Origin: Ruminococcaceae bacterium UBA2854 | GTDB taxonomy: Bacteria; Bacillota; Clostridia; Oscillospirales; Acutalibacteraceae | Length of the DNA: 64,000 nucleotides | Direction: 5' to 3' | NCBI GenBank assembly: GCA_002350765.1 | Contig: DEFK01000017.1 | Span: 86,686-150,685 of the forward strand | Shown here: piece by piece, positions 35,081 to 44,380 of the stretch | Numbering within the stretch: the first letter of the stretch is position 1 | How the letters are laid out: every line of letters begins with the position of its first letter | Translations under genes and position numbers: made by a program | Notes under the pieces: generated by a model | What the model was told of the DNA's origin: nothing | The model's input: only the letters and a program-made list of their open reading frames with translations | Database searches by the model: none

Positions 35081-35490
35081 TGAAAGAACTTATAGTTGAA
35101 GCTGACAGGATGAATCTTCCCGTGGTACAGAATTTTATAGACGAACAGCTTGAGGAAGCGGGTTGTCCGATGCTTACGCAGACGACGATAGACATAGCTG
35201 TCGAGGAACTGTTCGTTAATATCGCAAGCTATGCTTACGGTGATGGGAAAGGAAAAGCTGTAGTCCAGGTAACTGTGCATAAAGAGCCTCTTTCTGTAGA
35301 GATTACCTTTATCGACAACGGAGTGCAGTACGATCCTCTCGCGAAGGCTGATCCCGATACAACGCTTTCAGCCAAGGAACGCAAAAAAGGCGGGCTCGGT
35401 ATATTTATGGTGAAGAATACTATGGACAATGTCAGCTATGAATACAAGGACGGCAAAAATATTCTAACCATAAAGAAAAACTTGAATTAA
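35080..35490 (+). CDS. RsbW-like anti-sigma/serine-protein kinase
   Basis: 136 aa GHKL ATPase of the RsbW/SpoIIAB class. The N box IAVEELFVNIASYAY, G1 box FIDNGVQYDPLAKADPD and G2 KKGGLGIFMVKNTMD are visible. It would phosphorylate the STAS protein and hold an output partner inactive. With no sigma gene near, the output could be a distant sigma factor or a non-sigma target, such as a cyclase or kinase. Last intact gene of the operon; an lgt-like remnant follows. Confidence 0.9.
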   Translation: MKELIVEADRMNLPVVQNFIDEQLEEAGCPMLTQTTIDIAVEELFVNIASYAYGDGKGKAVVQVTVHKEPLSVEITFIDNGVQYDPLAKADPDTTLSAKERKKGGLGIFMVKNTMDNVSYEYKDGKNILTIKKNLN

Positions 35491-35513
35491 AACCTTATAT
35501 CGGAGGGGATAAA

Positions 35514-35803
35514 ATGGAAGGGCTGCGTTGGAGCTGGCTGTACGTGAAGCAGAGATTATTTTCCGCGCTGTACTGATCGTGATATTTGCCGTAAGGATCC
35601 GTAAAGGACTGACTAACGGTGAGGTCTATCCGATTTATATGATAAGCTACGGAGCTTTCCGTTTTATTACGCAGTTCTGGAGATAATCGTATTTCCAACT
35701 CGGACCGCTTCATTTATCGCATTATTGGGCGATATTGTCCGTGATAATAGGAACCGTTTTTCTGATTATAGTTAAACGAAAGAATAAGAAAGTAAAAATA
35801 TGA
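35514..35803 (+). pseudogene. Remnant of prolipoprotein diacylglyceryl transferase (lgt)
   Basis: Two frames carry pieces of an Lgt C-terminus. From about 35525 one frame reads through RIRKGLTNGEVYPIYMISYG and GAFRFITQFWR to a stop at 35684; another then reads FQLGPLHLSHYWAILSVIIG and ends in KRKNKKVKI at the stop 35801-35803. These fit the last two TM helices of Lgt. The N-terminal two thirds are missing and at least one shift is present, so it is non-functional. A GGAGGGG/ATG at 35500-35516 leads into a third frame and ends soon. Confidence 0.7.
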
Positions 35804-35812
35804 CTTAATAAA

Positions 35813-35854
35813 AAGCCCTTTGGTTTTATTCCGAGAAATAATTCCAAGGGTCTT
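35813..35854. repeat. Dispersed hairpin repeat, copy 1
   Basis: AAGCCCTTTGG (35813-35823) and CCAAGGGTCTT (35844-35854). A near-identical hairpin in the opposite sense lies at 55671-55712. It ends in ATATTTTT, so it can serve as a terminator. The rest of the gap to 36062 holds the candidate promoter TTGATT-N17-TAATAT (35981-36009) and nothing else that I can support. Confidence 0.55.
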
Positions 35855-36062
35855 ATATTTTTAAATAATCTTTATTCTAACTACGGTACCTCTTTTGTAA
35901 TTATAAATTTCATAATTAGAAATATAAGTGTAACACTAAAGTGCTTTTATAAAAAGGTTGTTTCGTTTTGACACAAGATGTTGATTTTTGTCTCATATTA
36001 TGATAATATCAGTATGTATGTATAGAGATATATGTATATAAAAAATTAAAGGAGAGAAATAA

Positions 36063-36731
36063 ATGAAATTTCCATACGCAGCAAAAGGCGTTAGCAAGAT
36101 TTTTAACGCCGAAATCATTTCGTTAATTGCCGCTTTTATCGGCGGAATCGGTATGGTCCTGAGCTTTATCGCAGTTTCAGGAAATGTTGATAACAGCACT
36201 TCCGAAGCTCTTCTTATCGCTACAGGAGCCCTTGGAATTGTTGCAGGTATTATAATTGCCGTTGCGGGAATTATGAGCATAGTCGGCTATTTTCAGGCGG
36301 GCAAGGACGAGGTTAGCTTTAAGAAAGCTATTTTATGTGTGCTTTTCAGCATAGTATTTACCGTTGCGGCGTCTTTCTTTGCAAACCAGACAGGTTTCTA
36401 TGGATGGCTCTTCACTATCCTGACGTTGGTTGGAAATATTTGCAATATGCTCGCGACTATTTTCCTTATCTTAGGCCTGACGGCTCTTTCCATAAAACGC
36501 GAAAGACCTGATATGGTTAAGCACGGCAAAGATATTTTAACAACACTTATTATCTTATACATATTAACATTTGTTATTAATTTCTTCCTTCGATTAGGCG
36601 CTGAATCGACAGCTTTCGGCTCAAGTATCGTTAGCTGGTTATCGGGCTTATTGCTTTGCTTTACCGTATTCCTCTATATTTTCCAGATTTACTTCCTCGG
36701 CAAAGCTAAAAAGATGCTCAGAGAAAACTAA
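36063..36731 (+). CDS. Polytopic membrane protein of unknown function
   Basis: 222 aa with about six hydrophobic segments and no recognised domain. AAAGGAG precedes ATG 36063. The first segment (IISLIAAFIGGIGMVLSFIA) and the following Gly-rich segment IVAGIIIAVAGIMSIVGYF are typical helices; short charged loops such as KRERPDMVKHG lie between. No catalytic motif is seen. Own terminator follows, so it is probably monocistronic. Confidence 0.75.
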   Translation: MKFPYAAKGVSKIFNAEIISLIAAFIGGIGMVLSFIAVSGNVDNSTSEALLIATGALGIVAGIIIAVAGIMSIVGYFQAGKDEVSFKKAILCVLFSIVFTVAASFFANQTGFYGWLFTILTLVGNICNMLATIFLILGLTALSIKRERPDMVKHGKDILTTLIILYILTFVINFFLRLGAESTAFGSSIVSWLSGLLLCFTVFLYIFQIYFLGKAKKMLREN

Positions 36732-36740
36732 AATTTTTTC

Positions 36741-36775
36741 GGCGTTACCGCGTCTATTAAACGATGTAACGCCGT
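36741..36775 (+). terminator. Terminator of the membrane protein gene
   Basis: CGGCGTTAC (36741-36749) pairs with GTAACGCCG (36767-36775), then TTTAAAA. Confidence 0.6.
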
Positions 36776-36800
36776 TTAAAACTATTATGGAGGTTAAAAA

Positions 36801-38924
36801 ATGAAAAAAGTATTATCACCTATTAGCGTGGTTCTTGCACTTTTGATCCTTATCAGCTCGGCTTTACCGCTGACCGCGTATGCTGCCGAGGACGAAATCA
36901 GCGCGAAAGACACCAAGGCGTATATCTACAGTATGGATAAAACCGAAACGCTGAAATGCGTTTTCAAAAGTAGTATGCCCGATATGGCATTTATTTCTAC
37001 GATTGACTATTTAAAGCGTGTCTATGTTGACGAGCCGACAGAAGCAAAGAACGCCGACGGCACTTACACGATAACGAATCCTAAGGGAACAATGGTTATC
37101 GACCCCGAAAAGGATACGCTTCATTTCGATAGTTTTGAGAACTTTGTCTCTGCTAAGGAAAACGCGGACGGCACCGAACTGGACGTGGCTTACGCCAAAG
37201 AGTACGCGCCTGTAAACGAGGGAGAAGTAAATGATCTCGATCTTGACCTTTCGCCTTATAAAATCGATATTATCGAATATGACGGAAAAACCTATTTCCC
37301 TGTATCGACAATCGGACTTATTTTCGGCGCAACCTATAATACGGCGGTGTATTGCGAAAACGAGGTTTATTTTATCCATAGTTCCGATATAGTAATGAGA
37401 GATTGTTATTTCAAAAACTCTACGCCTTATAATACTCTAAAACGCAGCAAAGATCTGGTCGAGTTGGGTTATAACGACCTGTGCTTCGCGATTGATAAGC
37501 TTTACGGCAGACCCGCTCAGGCTGAAATTGCGTCGATGCTCGAAGAAAAAAGCTTTGATGAAACTCTGGACGAGTACAACGATGATACCCGTCGAGCAAA
37601 AGAATTACTTCTATCGGAAAATATGGTTGATTATGTTCTCGGAACTGCTTATCTCGGAAAAGTATTCTCCGACGGAGGTCATACGGCGGTAAATTACCCT
37701 GCGGTATTATCGTTTATTACCCCCGGAACCGCTGTATATAATGAGCTTGACAGACTATCCGAGTCAGAGGATTTCCGTGACAGAACTGCGGCAAACTATG
37801 CGATGAGCACTCTCGCCTCAAGTCAGAGAGCCACAACTATGTCGGAATTCCGAAGCGGTAAATATAAAGATTATGATCTTGTAAAGTCGTGGGATGACCA
37901 GTCGAAATCGAAGCTTTATGTTACGGGAGATACAGCTGTATTCGTGTTTGATTCGTTTGTTAACGAGGCGGTTTATAACTTTAAATGGTCTCTTGACTAC
38001 GCTAAGGAAAAGGGTATTAAGCGTTTTGTTATAGACATTTCCTGCAACAGCGGCGGTAACGCGGCGGTCGTTATGTATATCATGGCTATGATTACCAATA
38101 AAAACAAGGATAGCTATGTTTTCTCATATAGAAAAATTCAGACGCTTACAGGCAATATTACGAGAATCGATAACGATATTGATTTGAATTTAGACGGTCA
38201 GATAAACGACCTCGACAAGAGCGTATATTATGATTTTGAATACGCCTTTATCACATCCAAAATCTCTTATTCCTGCGGAAATCTGCTTCCTTGTCTTGCA
38301 AAGGAAGCGGGCTTCCCGATCCTCGGCGAAAGAAGCGGAGGCGGAGCCTGCTCGCTGTTAATCGCTTACACCCCCGAGACATTTTTCTATGCGCTTTCAA
38401 GCTATAATAAGTTCATCACCAAGGACAACAAGGACGTTGACAGCGGCGCCGAGCTCGATTATGACCTGACTAAGCAGGCAAGCGATGGAAGCGGTATAGA
38501 CTATTCGGGCTTGTATGATGTTGCCGCTTACAGCAAAATGATTGACGAGTTCTACGGCGTAAAGCCCGCGGACGATCCCGCAAAGGATGAACCCGCTAAA
38601 ACCGTTACCAAAAAGAAAGCTAACCCGATTAAAGTGACTGCAAAGACAAAGACAGTTAAGCTCAAAAAGGTTAAAAAGACTGCCCAAAAGGCCGCAACAT
38701 TTACGGTTAAAAAGGCGCAGGGTAAGCTTAGCTTTACAATTAAGTCCGCTAAGAAGGCGATTAAAAAGTATCTCACAATTTCCAAGAAGGGCGTACTTAA
38801 ATTCAAGAAGTGGAAGAAAGCTAAGAAAGGAACATACACCATTAAAGTTACGGTAAAAGCAAACGGTAACGCAAAATATAAATCCAAGTCCGTTGTTAAG
38901 ACTGTTAAGGTTAAAGTAAAATAA
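36801..38924 (+). CDS. Secreted S41-type serine protease with Lys-rich C-terminal module
   Basis: 707 aa exported protein. Signal peptide ends near LTAYAAED. Residues about 130-180 (YDGKTYFPVSTIGLIFGATY) look like a copper-amine-oxidase-N-like domain often found in clostridial wall proteins. The S41 domain has KRFVIDISCNSGGNAAVVMY, the catalytic S491 in KISYSCGNLLP, and ILGERSGGGAC. No PDZ domain is evident, so it is not a standard CtpA. The last 105 residues are the lysine-rich module shared with the proteins at 22916, 41919 and 51214. GGAGG precedes ATG 36801. Substrate unknown. Confidence 0.85.
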   Translation: MKKVLSPISVVLALLILISSALPLTAYAAEDEISAKDTKAYIYSMDKTETLKCVFKSSMPDMAFISTIDYLKRVYVDEPTEAKNADGTYTITNPKGTMVIDPEKDTLHFDSFENFVSAKENADGTELDVAYAKEYAPVNEGEVNDLDLDLSPYKIDIIEYDGKTYFPVSTIGLIFGATYNTAVYCENEVYFIHSSDIVMRDCYFKNSTPYNTLKRSKDLVELGYNDLCFAIDKLYGRPAQAEIASMLEEKSFDETLDEYNDDTRRAKELLLSENMVDYVLGTAYLGKVFSDGGHTAVNYPAVLSFITPGTAVYNELDRLSESEDFRDRTAANYAMSTLASSQRATTMSEFRSGKYKDYDLVKSWDDQSKSKLYVTGDTAVFVFDSFVNEAVYNFKWSLDYAKEKGIKRFVIDISCNSGGNAAVVMYIMAMITNKNKDSYVFSYRKIQTLTGNITRIDNDIDLNLDGQINDLDKSVYYDFEYAFITSKISYSCGNLLPCLAKEAGFPILGERSGGGACSLLIAYTPETFFYALSSYNKFITKDNKDVDSGAELDYDLTKQASDGSGIDYSGLYDVAAYSKMIDEFYGVKPADDPAKDEPAKTVTKKKANPIKVTAKTKTVKLKKVKKTAQKAATFTVKKAQGKLSFTIKSAKKAIKKYLTISKKGVLKFKKWKKAKKGTYTIKVTVKANGNAKYKSKSVVKTVKVKVK

Positions 38925-38990
38925 GACTTTCCAAAAATTAGGTTATTAAACCAATAAATAAAACGATAGATTTATAGAAACAACAAAACA

Positions 38991-39046
38991 TCCCACAGGA
39001 CAGGCGTAAACACTCTGTTTTAACCTTCCTGTGGGGTTCTTTTTTC
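38991..39046 (+). terminator. Terminator after the S41 protease gene
   Basis: CCCACAGGA (38992-39000) pairs with TCCTGTGGG (39027-39035), then TTCTTTTTT. Confidence 0.7.
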
Positions 39047-39083
39047 TGAAAATAGCGAGAAATATCTTTCTATCGCAAAAAAT

Positions 39084-39134
39084 AAGACTGCGATATTGTA
39101 TCAATACCGTAGTCTTAATTTGGCAGGGGCAGAA
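39084..39134 (-). other. tRNA 3'-end fragment with its terminator
   Basis: On the minus strand TTCTGCCCCTGCCA (39134-39121) equals the last 14 bases of the tRNA-Trp fragment at 55932-55976, including CCA. It is followed by the hairpin AAGACTACGGTATTG/CAATATCGCAGTCTT and six T residues. Only the end of the acceptor and T-arm is left, so it is a scar rather than a gene. A second hairpin AAAACAGTCC/GGACTGTTTT lies at 39215-39237. Confidence 0.4.
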
Positions 39135-39336
39135 TATCTTCATCTTGCGAAAACTTTCCCCCCGTTTGTCGCGGCGTGTATCATAGTTAAAAGTATCATA
39201 AACGCGGCGGGCTAAAAACAGTCCGCCGGACTGTTTTCTTAACGCCCTGTTCAAGTCCTTCTGCAAAAATAAACTGACAAAACAAAAAGACCATAGTATT
39301 TGTATCAATACTATAGCCATTAATAAGTCTGTTGAA

Positions 39337-39364
39337 AAGCAGGTTGCTTTTCGTCAACCTGCTT
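39337..39364 (-). terminator. Terminator of the desulfoferrodoxin gene
   Basis: AAGCAGGTTG (39337-39346) pairs with CAACCTGCTT (39355-39364), followed by TTTC on the minus strand. Confidence 0.65.
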
Positions 39365-39384
39365 ATAAAAATAGATTCTGTTTA

Positions 39385-39759
39385 TCAATTCTTCCAAAGG
39401 CTGTGCAGATTACAGTAAGCGTAGACAGCTTCTACCTTTTCGTCATCACAAATCGCGAAGCATACTTTGGGATCATCTCCCGGCTTTAGACACTTGCGCT
39501 GATTGCCCTTATCTGTACAGAGAGCTATCCATTCAATATAGTGTTCGGGAACCATCGGATGAGCAACCTCGCCGACAGTTATATAAACCTTTGAGTCTTT
39601 AACTTCTACAACAGGCACATGTTTCTCAACCGCAGCATCTGTAGTTCCTGCTTCTATTTCAGTCATCTTCTGACCGCAGCACATTACAGGCACACCGCTG
39701 TCCTTAACCTTTGCAATGATATTACCACAATGCTCGCAGATATAAAATTTCATTTCCAT
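39385..39759 (-). CDS. dfx: Desulfoferrodoxin (superoxide reductase)
   Basis: 124 aa. ATG 39759 has AGGAGG 7 bases upstream; the longer in-frame reading covers the promoter. The N-terminal desulforedoxin domain has CEHCG and MCCGQKM, the four Cys of iron centre I. The superoxide reductase domain has EKHVPVVEV, EVAHPMVPEHYIEWIAL and the C-terminal CNLHSLW that ligate iron centre II. It reduces superoxide to peroxide in anaerobes. Monocistronic with TTGTTT-N17-TATAAT upstream. Confidence 0.95.
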   Translation of the reverse strand: MEMKFYICEHCGNIIAKVKDSGVPVMCCGQKMTEIEAGTTDAAVEKHVPVVEVKDSKVYITVGEVAHPMVPEHYIEWIALCTDKGNQRKCLKPGDDPKVCFAICDDEKVEAVYAYCNLHSLWKN

Positions 39760-39789
39760 AAGAAAACCTCCTAAATCTTTGTTGCTATT

Positions 39790-39818
39790 ATTATACTTCT
39801 TTTGTAATTCAAAAACAA
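39790..39818 (-). promoter_or_regulatory. SigA promoter of dfx
   Basis: Minus strand TTGTTT (39818-39813), 17 bases, TATAAT (39795-39790). Confidence 0.6.
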
Positions 39819-39846
39819 TATTAGTATAACAATAAATAAAAAATTC

Positions 39847-40041
39847 GTATATCAAAAACTGATATGGAGTAGACAATGAAAAGCGATCTGATTCGCCTAT
39901 AAGTAATTAGTTTTGAATTAAAGAAAGTAATCGTAAAACTTAAAACCGAACAATACGAGCGATTTGTCGAGGTCAATTAAAGGACACTCGATAGAGCTAA
40001 ACTCTTTATATTATTAAATACTTGTGTTTAATAATATAAAG
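39847..40041 (+). repeat. Dispersed repeat A (remnant of a short coding element)
   Basis: It starts with TATCAAAAACTGATATGGAG and continues TAGACAATGAAAAG; it includes GAGCGATTTGTCGAGGTCAA and ends in a 15-bp hairpin CTTTATATTATTAAA/TTTAATAATATAAAG. Related copies are at 56183-56370 and 58017-58237. Each has GGAG before an ATG but the frame soon closes. The rest of 40042-40270 shows no gene that I can support. Confidence 0.7.
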
Positions 40042-40276
40042 AAATGGGTTGTTGGCAATAATAAACGCTTTATTGTATCAAGTCATTAATATCCGTGAAA
40101 TCAGAATTAAAGATTATTTCTTCCGGCAAGCCTTATGGCTTAATGCTTGTTAATAGCAAGCTATGAATACCACAAACGCACACCAAAAGTCAAGAATTTT
40201 TGAAAAATTGTGGGGCCCTTTCGTCAAGTTTTTTGAACGGTCATAAATTGTCGAATGCTTTAACGGCACAATGAAA

Positions 40277-40303
40277 AACTCCTCTCGAATGCCGAGAGGA
40301 GTT
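40277..40303 (-). terminator. Terminator of the sigma/anti-sigma operon
   Basis: AACTCCTCTCG (40277-40287) pairs with CGAGAGGAGTT (40293-40303), then TTTTTC on the minus strand. Confidence 0.8.
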
Positions 40304-40312
40304 AAAGTATGT

Positions 40313-41041
40313 TTATGGAGCTTCCATAACATTGACAGCAGTCCATTCATCGCCGTATTTAACAAGGGTGATGCGTGATTCTATATCACTACTTCCAATT
40401 GATAATTCGCCGTTTTTTTCATAACCATATTGACTGTATTTTATCCAGAGATATCCTGTGTCATGATAAAGTTTTGCGGTTAGAAAAGTGACATTTGCTT
40501 CTACTACTTTCGCTTCATCGATATCCGAAGAATAGGCGGGGGTATATCTTGCTAATTCTCCAAATTTTTTTTTGGCATTTTTTTCGTTTCCCGTAAATTT
40601 TAATGCTTTCTCAACTTTTTTTATTATGGGTTGGAGTACTTGCCTGCTGCCGGGGGAGGAGCCTTCATTTAATTCGGAATAAATCTCTTTGCCGTAATAT
40701 TCTTCAATACAATTGGTTGCCATTGGACTGTTAGAATAAACTATATGCCAGACAAATCCTAAAATGAATGTGAAAACTATAAGTAAAAAAGCTGTAATTA
40801 CGCGCTTTATAATTTTATGCTTTCGTTGTCTGTTAAGACTTTCGGTTATTTTTTTTTCGGTTTCTTCGCTCTGTGAATTTGTTTTTATCTTTTCTTTTGC
40901 CAAGTTGAGATAGTTTTGACATTCGGTACATTCTTTACAGTGCTTTTCAATTAATTCAGAGCTTTCTCTGCTAGAAAGATTATCAATATAAAGAGGAATT
41001 AAGTCTTGTACAATTGTGCAATTTTTATTTGTCATTCCCAT
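40313..41041 (-). CDS. Membrane anti-sigma factor with zinc-finger (ZAS) domain
   Basis: 242 aa. The N-terminal cytoplasmic domain has the H-x3-C-x2-C zinc motif HCKECTECQNYL (about residues 34-45), a coiled basic linker, one TM helix (VITAFLLIVFTFILGFVW) and an extracytoplasmic domain of about 130 residues with no recognised motif. It overlaps the sigma factor gene by 17 bases, the usual layout for a cognate pair. An alternative ATG two codons in is equally possible. It should bind and silence the sigma factor until an envelope signal releases it. Confidence 0.88.
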   Translation of the reverse strand: MGMTNKNCTIVQDLIPLYIDNLSSRESSELIEKHCKECTECQNYLNLAKEKIKTNSQSEETEKKITESLNRQRKHKIIKRVITAFLLIVFTFILGFVWHIVYSNSPMATNCIEEYYGKEIYSELNEGSSPGSRQVLQPIIKKVEKALKFTGNEKNAKKKFGELARYTPAYSSDIDEAKVVEANVTFLTAKLYHDTGYLWIKYSQYGYEKNGELSIGSSDIESRITLVKYGDEWTAVNVMEAP

Positions 41042-41510
41042 TCATCCTTTCTTTCAATTTGATTTTTGCGCGGTAGTAGGTGACTCGTGCCCAAGTTTCG
41101 TTTCTATCAAAAATCTGTGAAATCTCTTTAAAAGATAATTCTGCAAATGTTTTTAAAACAAATACTTCCTTATATGGTTCGTTTAACGTATGCAAATGTT
41201 TGTGTATAAGCAGCGCAAGGTCTTTATCGATAATTATTTCCTCAATATCATTATCGGTATAAATGTTTTCAAGCTTTGCTTCACTATCTATTCGTTTGTG
41301 TTTATTGTAGAATTTAAAATATTCATTACGAGCAATTCGGCAAAGCCATGCGGACGGTTTTTCTTCGTCTTTATATAGCTTGTAATTTTCAAGTGCTTTC
41401 AAAAAAGTCTGTGCTGTTAATTCCTCAGCAACACTTTCGTTTTTGCTAAGATTAATAAGGTACCCATAAACAATTTTGTAATTTGCTTTATACATTTTCT
41501 CAAAGGACAC
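41025..41510 (-). CDS. ECF-type RNA polymerase sigma factor
   Basis: 161 aa. Region 2: YKIVYGYLINLSKNESVAEE, AQTFLKALENYKLY and WLCRIARNEYFKFYNKHKR. Region 4: LNEPYKEVFVLKTFAELSFK and EISQIFDRNETWARVTYYRA. The start is GTG 41510, with AGGAGG 7 bases before it; an overlapping out-of-frame ATG exists. Size fits a minimal ECF factor. It is co-encoded with its anti-sigma protein. Target genes are not visible; the CotH/lipoprotein genes 410 bases upstream on the other strand are candidates by proximity only. Confidence 0.92.
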   Translation of the reverse strand: MSFEKMYKANYKIVYGYLINLSKNESVAEELTAQTFLKALENYKLYKDEEKPSAWLCRIARNEYFKFYNKHKRIDSEAKLENIYTDNDIEEIIIDKDLALLIHKHLHTLNEPYKEVFVLKTFAELSFKEISQIFDRNETWARVTYYRAKIKLKERMNGNDK

Positions 41511-41847
41511 ATAATCACCTCCTCACATATATAATCATAAAAAAGCAATTTTGTTACAGATTATTTTATCACTTGTAAATATGTTTTTCAACACAATGGC
41601 AAGAGCTTGTATCGTTGCGAATCTCGGGGGGTACTGCAATTGGGCTGTGCAGGTGAAAAAATATATGATTGTGAAGTTAAATAATTTATGATTATCTTTT
41701 TATTGCGAAATTTTTTGTTATTAAAGCGCGGAAAAAGATATTTACAATGAGCCTGTAGAAAGATTGGCATAGAAAAATAAATGCAAAATCGGCTACACAT
41801 CAGTATTGTTCTGTAAAATAAGTTACAAAATAAAGTCAGATTGTATA

Positions 41848-41877
41848 TTGAAACCTATTGAAAGAATATGATATAAT
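41848..41877 (+). promoter_or_regulatory. SigA promoter of the CotH-lipoprotein operon
   Basis: TTGAAA (41848-41853), 18 bases, TATAAT (41872-41877), 41 bases before ATG 41919. The remaining gap 41511-41847 shows no gene or clear element. Confidence 0.65.
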
Positions 41878-41918
41878 AAACCATAAAATGAAGCCAAATC
41901 CCATAGGAGGTTCTGTTT

Positions 41919-44330
41919 ATGAAAACCGTAAGAAAATCAGTGAGTATATTACTCGCGCTTATTATGGCGCTCAGCTTGATTTGCACTGTTCCGTTCAATA
42001 CGAACACGGCGGGGAAAACCGCAGATGTTAACAACGGTATTCCCGTTTTTAATATCACTATCGACGAAACCGCTGCGGGTTACGGCACAATTGAACAGAT
42101 GAACTCAAGCCCCGACCACAGCGCCGAATGTACAGGCACAATCAAGCTTGACGTGCCTGACGGTTACAAGGGAGACTACAGTGACGTTGCTCTAAACGGC
42201 ACCGAGAATTTAGAACTCGAATACATACGAGGCAGAGGTCATACTACGTGGATGGAGGATAAAAAGCCCTATAAGCTCAAACTGAAAAAAGGTGCCGATT
42301 TACTCGGAATGGGCTCAAACAAGCACTGGATATTGCTTGCGAACGCCAAGGACGAAACTCTGCTCAGAAACAGAATAGTTTATTACATAGCAAGAAGAAT
42401 GGGGCTTGAATACACCCCGAAAATGTTGCCTGTTGACGTAGTTATGAACGGGGAATATATAGGAAGCTATTATCTCGCGGAGCAGGTGAGAGTCGGCAAA
42501 ACCCGTGTTAATATTGACGAGCTTACAGACAAGGACAACAGCGAGCCCGAGCTTACAGGAGGGTATCTGTTCTCTTACTCACCCTATCCCGAAGAACCCG
42601 AGGCAAATGTGCTGACAACAGAAAAAGGACTTCGCTTTCAGGGCGAGAACCCCGTTTTTTATTCCGCAGCCCCGACTGACAAAACAGGTACTCAGGAACA
42701 GAAGTCATATCTCACAGACTATCTACGTAAGGTTGAAAATGCAGTCTATGGTAAGGATTTTAAGGACGAGAACGGCGTTTCCGTATGGGATTATATGGAT
42801 ATGAAATCCACCGTCGATTATTGGTGGGTTCAGGAGTTTACAAAGAATGTTGACTCATTCAGAACCGACAGCACATATCTCTACAAGCCCAGAAACGACA
42901 AGCTCTACTGGGGACCGATTTGGGATTTCGACCTTTCTCTCGGAAAGTCGGTAAGGGATGTCGACGGCTTCTATATGAGCAATAATATGGATTGGCTCAA
43001 CAAGTTCAGAGCCGAGTGTCCCGAATATCAGGCTATGCTCAGACAGCGTTGGACAGAATTCGATAAAATTATCACCGATATCGTAAAGGAAGGCGGCGTG
43101 CTTGACCAATATGCCTCTGAGACAAAAAGCTCATGGGAGGCTAATAAAGAGTGTTGGCAGCTTGATAACTCCCTCGCAAGCTTTGGTTTTGAATTAGATA
43201 CGCTCCGCGAATGGCTCATCGGACGTCAGACGTGGATAAACGATAATATCGACACAATGCTCAACAAGGTTTACGGCACGGTTAAATTTGTCGCCGACGG
43301 CAAGACTGTTCAGGAGAGCTCCGTGCTGCTCGGCTCCTCGCTTTTAAACTCTGTTCCCGAAGCTCCCGAGAAGAAGGGATATGTTTTTGAGAGCTGGAAG
43401 AACGAGGACGGCAGCAAGTTTGAGCCTATAAACGTAATTACGAACGACACAACAATAGTTGGCTCCTATATCAGCGAGAAAAAAATAATCAAGGCTGATA
43501 ACATCTATTTCCAAGGCAGTGAAATATGGGATGATATGCTCCTCTGGGATCAGTTCTACATACCGTACACACTCACTCCGTTTGGAACAAACGATAAGGT
43601 AGCTATCTGGAGCTCGTCGGATACGGACATCGCAGAGGTGGATGCAAATGGTGTAGTCACAGAGAAAAAGACAGGTACCGTTAAAATTACAGCCACGCTG
43701 AGAACAGGGCTCAAAAAGTCCTTTACTCTCCATATTATAAACATGGCGGAAACTCCCCTTAATGAGCCGAGTAAGCTGAAAGCGGCGAAAAGCTCCGTAA
43801 CCCTGAAGGAGGGACAGTACACGCAGATCGCGGTAACGGCAACTCCTAAGCCATGCGACTCGTTCATTTACTACAGCTCAAGCAAGGAGAGCGTCGCCGA
43901 GGTTGACTCGAACGGCGTAATCCACGCTCTTAAGGAGGGCACAACCACCGTTACCGCTTCAACTACGAGCGACAAGACGGTCAAGTACAAGGTAGTGGTC
44001 AAGTCCGCGAAGAAAGCCAATACGCTTAAGGTTACAAAGAAAACCAAGTCGATTAAGGCTAAGAACCTAAAAACAAAGGCTCGTACCGTCAAGCCGCTGA
44101 CAATCAGCAAGGCTAAGGGCACCGTAACCGTGAAGACAACTTCGGTAAAACTCGGAAAGAAGAAAATTTCGGTAAAAAAGTTTAAGTTTACCAAAAAAGG
44201 TAAGTTAACCGTTAATAAGGGTAAGTACAAGACAGGAACATATAAGGTTAAAGTTAAAATTATCGCAAAGGGCAACTCAAACTATAAGCCTAAAACCATA
44301 AGCAAAACAGTCAATATTAAAATTAAGTGA
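41919..44330 (+). CDS. Secreted CotH-kinase family protein with Big2 and Lys-rich modules
   Basis: 803 aa. Signal peptide at the N-terminus; CotH-like domain (about residues 45-440) with LEYIRGRGHTTWMEDKKPYK, LLANAKDETLLRNRIVYYIA, MNGEYIGSYYLAEQVRVGK and the metal-binding YWGPIWDFDLSLGKSV. An InlB-type B repeat (GYVFESWKNEDGSKF) and two Big2 domains (VAIWSSSDTDIAEVDANGVV; YYSSSKESVAEVDSNGVIHA) follow, then the lysine-rich C-terminal module. It is probably co-transcribed with the lipoprotein gene 50 bases downstream. Like the protein at 22916, its kinase target is unknown. Confidence 0.9.
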   Translation: MKTVRKSVSILLALIMALSLICTVPFNTNTAGKTADVNNGIPVFNITIDETAAGYGTIEQMNSSPDHSAECTGTIKLDVPDGYKGDYSDVALNGTENLELEYIRGRGHTTWMEDKKPYKLKLKKGADLLGMGSNKHWILLANAKDETLLRNRIVYYIARRMGLEYTPKMLPVDVVMNGEYIGSYYLAEQVRVGKTRVNIDELTDKDNSEPELTGGYLFSYSPYPEEPEANVLTTEKGLRFQGENPVFYSAAPTDKTGTQEQKSYLTDYLRKVENAVYGKDFKDENGVSVWDYMDMKSTVDYWWVQEFTKNVDSFRTDSTYLYKPRNDKLYWGPIWDFDLSLGKSVRDVDGFYMSNNMDWLNKFRAECPEYQAMLRQRWTEFDKIITDIVKEGGVLDQYASETKSSWEANKECWQLDNSLASFGFELDTLREWLIGRQTWINDNIDTMLNKVYGTVKFVADGKTVQESSVLLGSSLLNSVPEAPEKKGYVFESWKNEDGSKFEPINVITNDTTIVGSYISEKKIIKADNIYFQGSEIWDDMLLWDQFYIPYTLTPFGTNDKVAIWSSSDTDIAEVDANGVVTEKKTGTVKITATLRTGLKKSFTLHIINMAETPLNEPSKLKAAKSSVTLKEGQYTQIAVTATPKPCDSFIYYSSSKESVAEVDSNGVIHALKEGTTTVTASTTSDKTVKYKVVVKSAKKANTLKVTKKTKSIKAKNLKTKARTVKPLTISKAKGTVTVKTTSVKLGKKKISVKKFKFTKKGKLTVNKGKYKTGTYKVKVKIIAKGNSNYKPKTISKTVNIKIK

Positions 44331-44380
44331 TACTAAATCATAAAGTCAAATTACTTAAAAAAAGAAAGAAGGAAAAGCCT

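Noticed and set aside
40150..40365. 71-codon minus frame after the anti-sigma gene
   Set aside because: It spans the terminator hairpin and overlaps the end of the anti-sigma gene; no start signal or domain.
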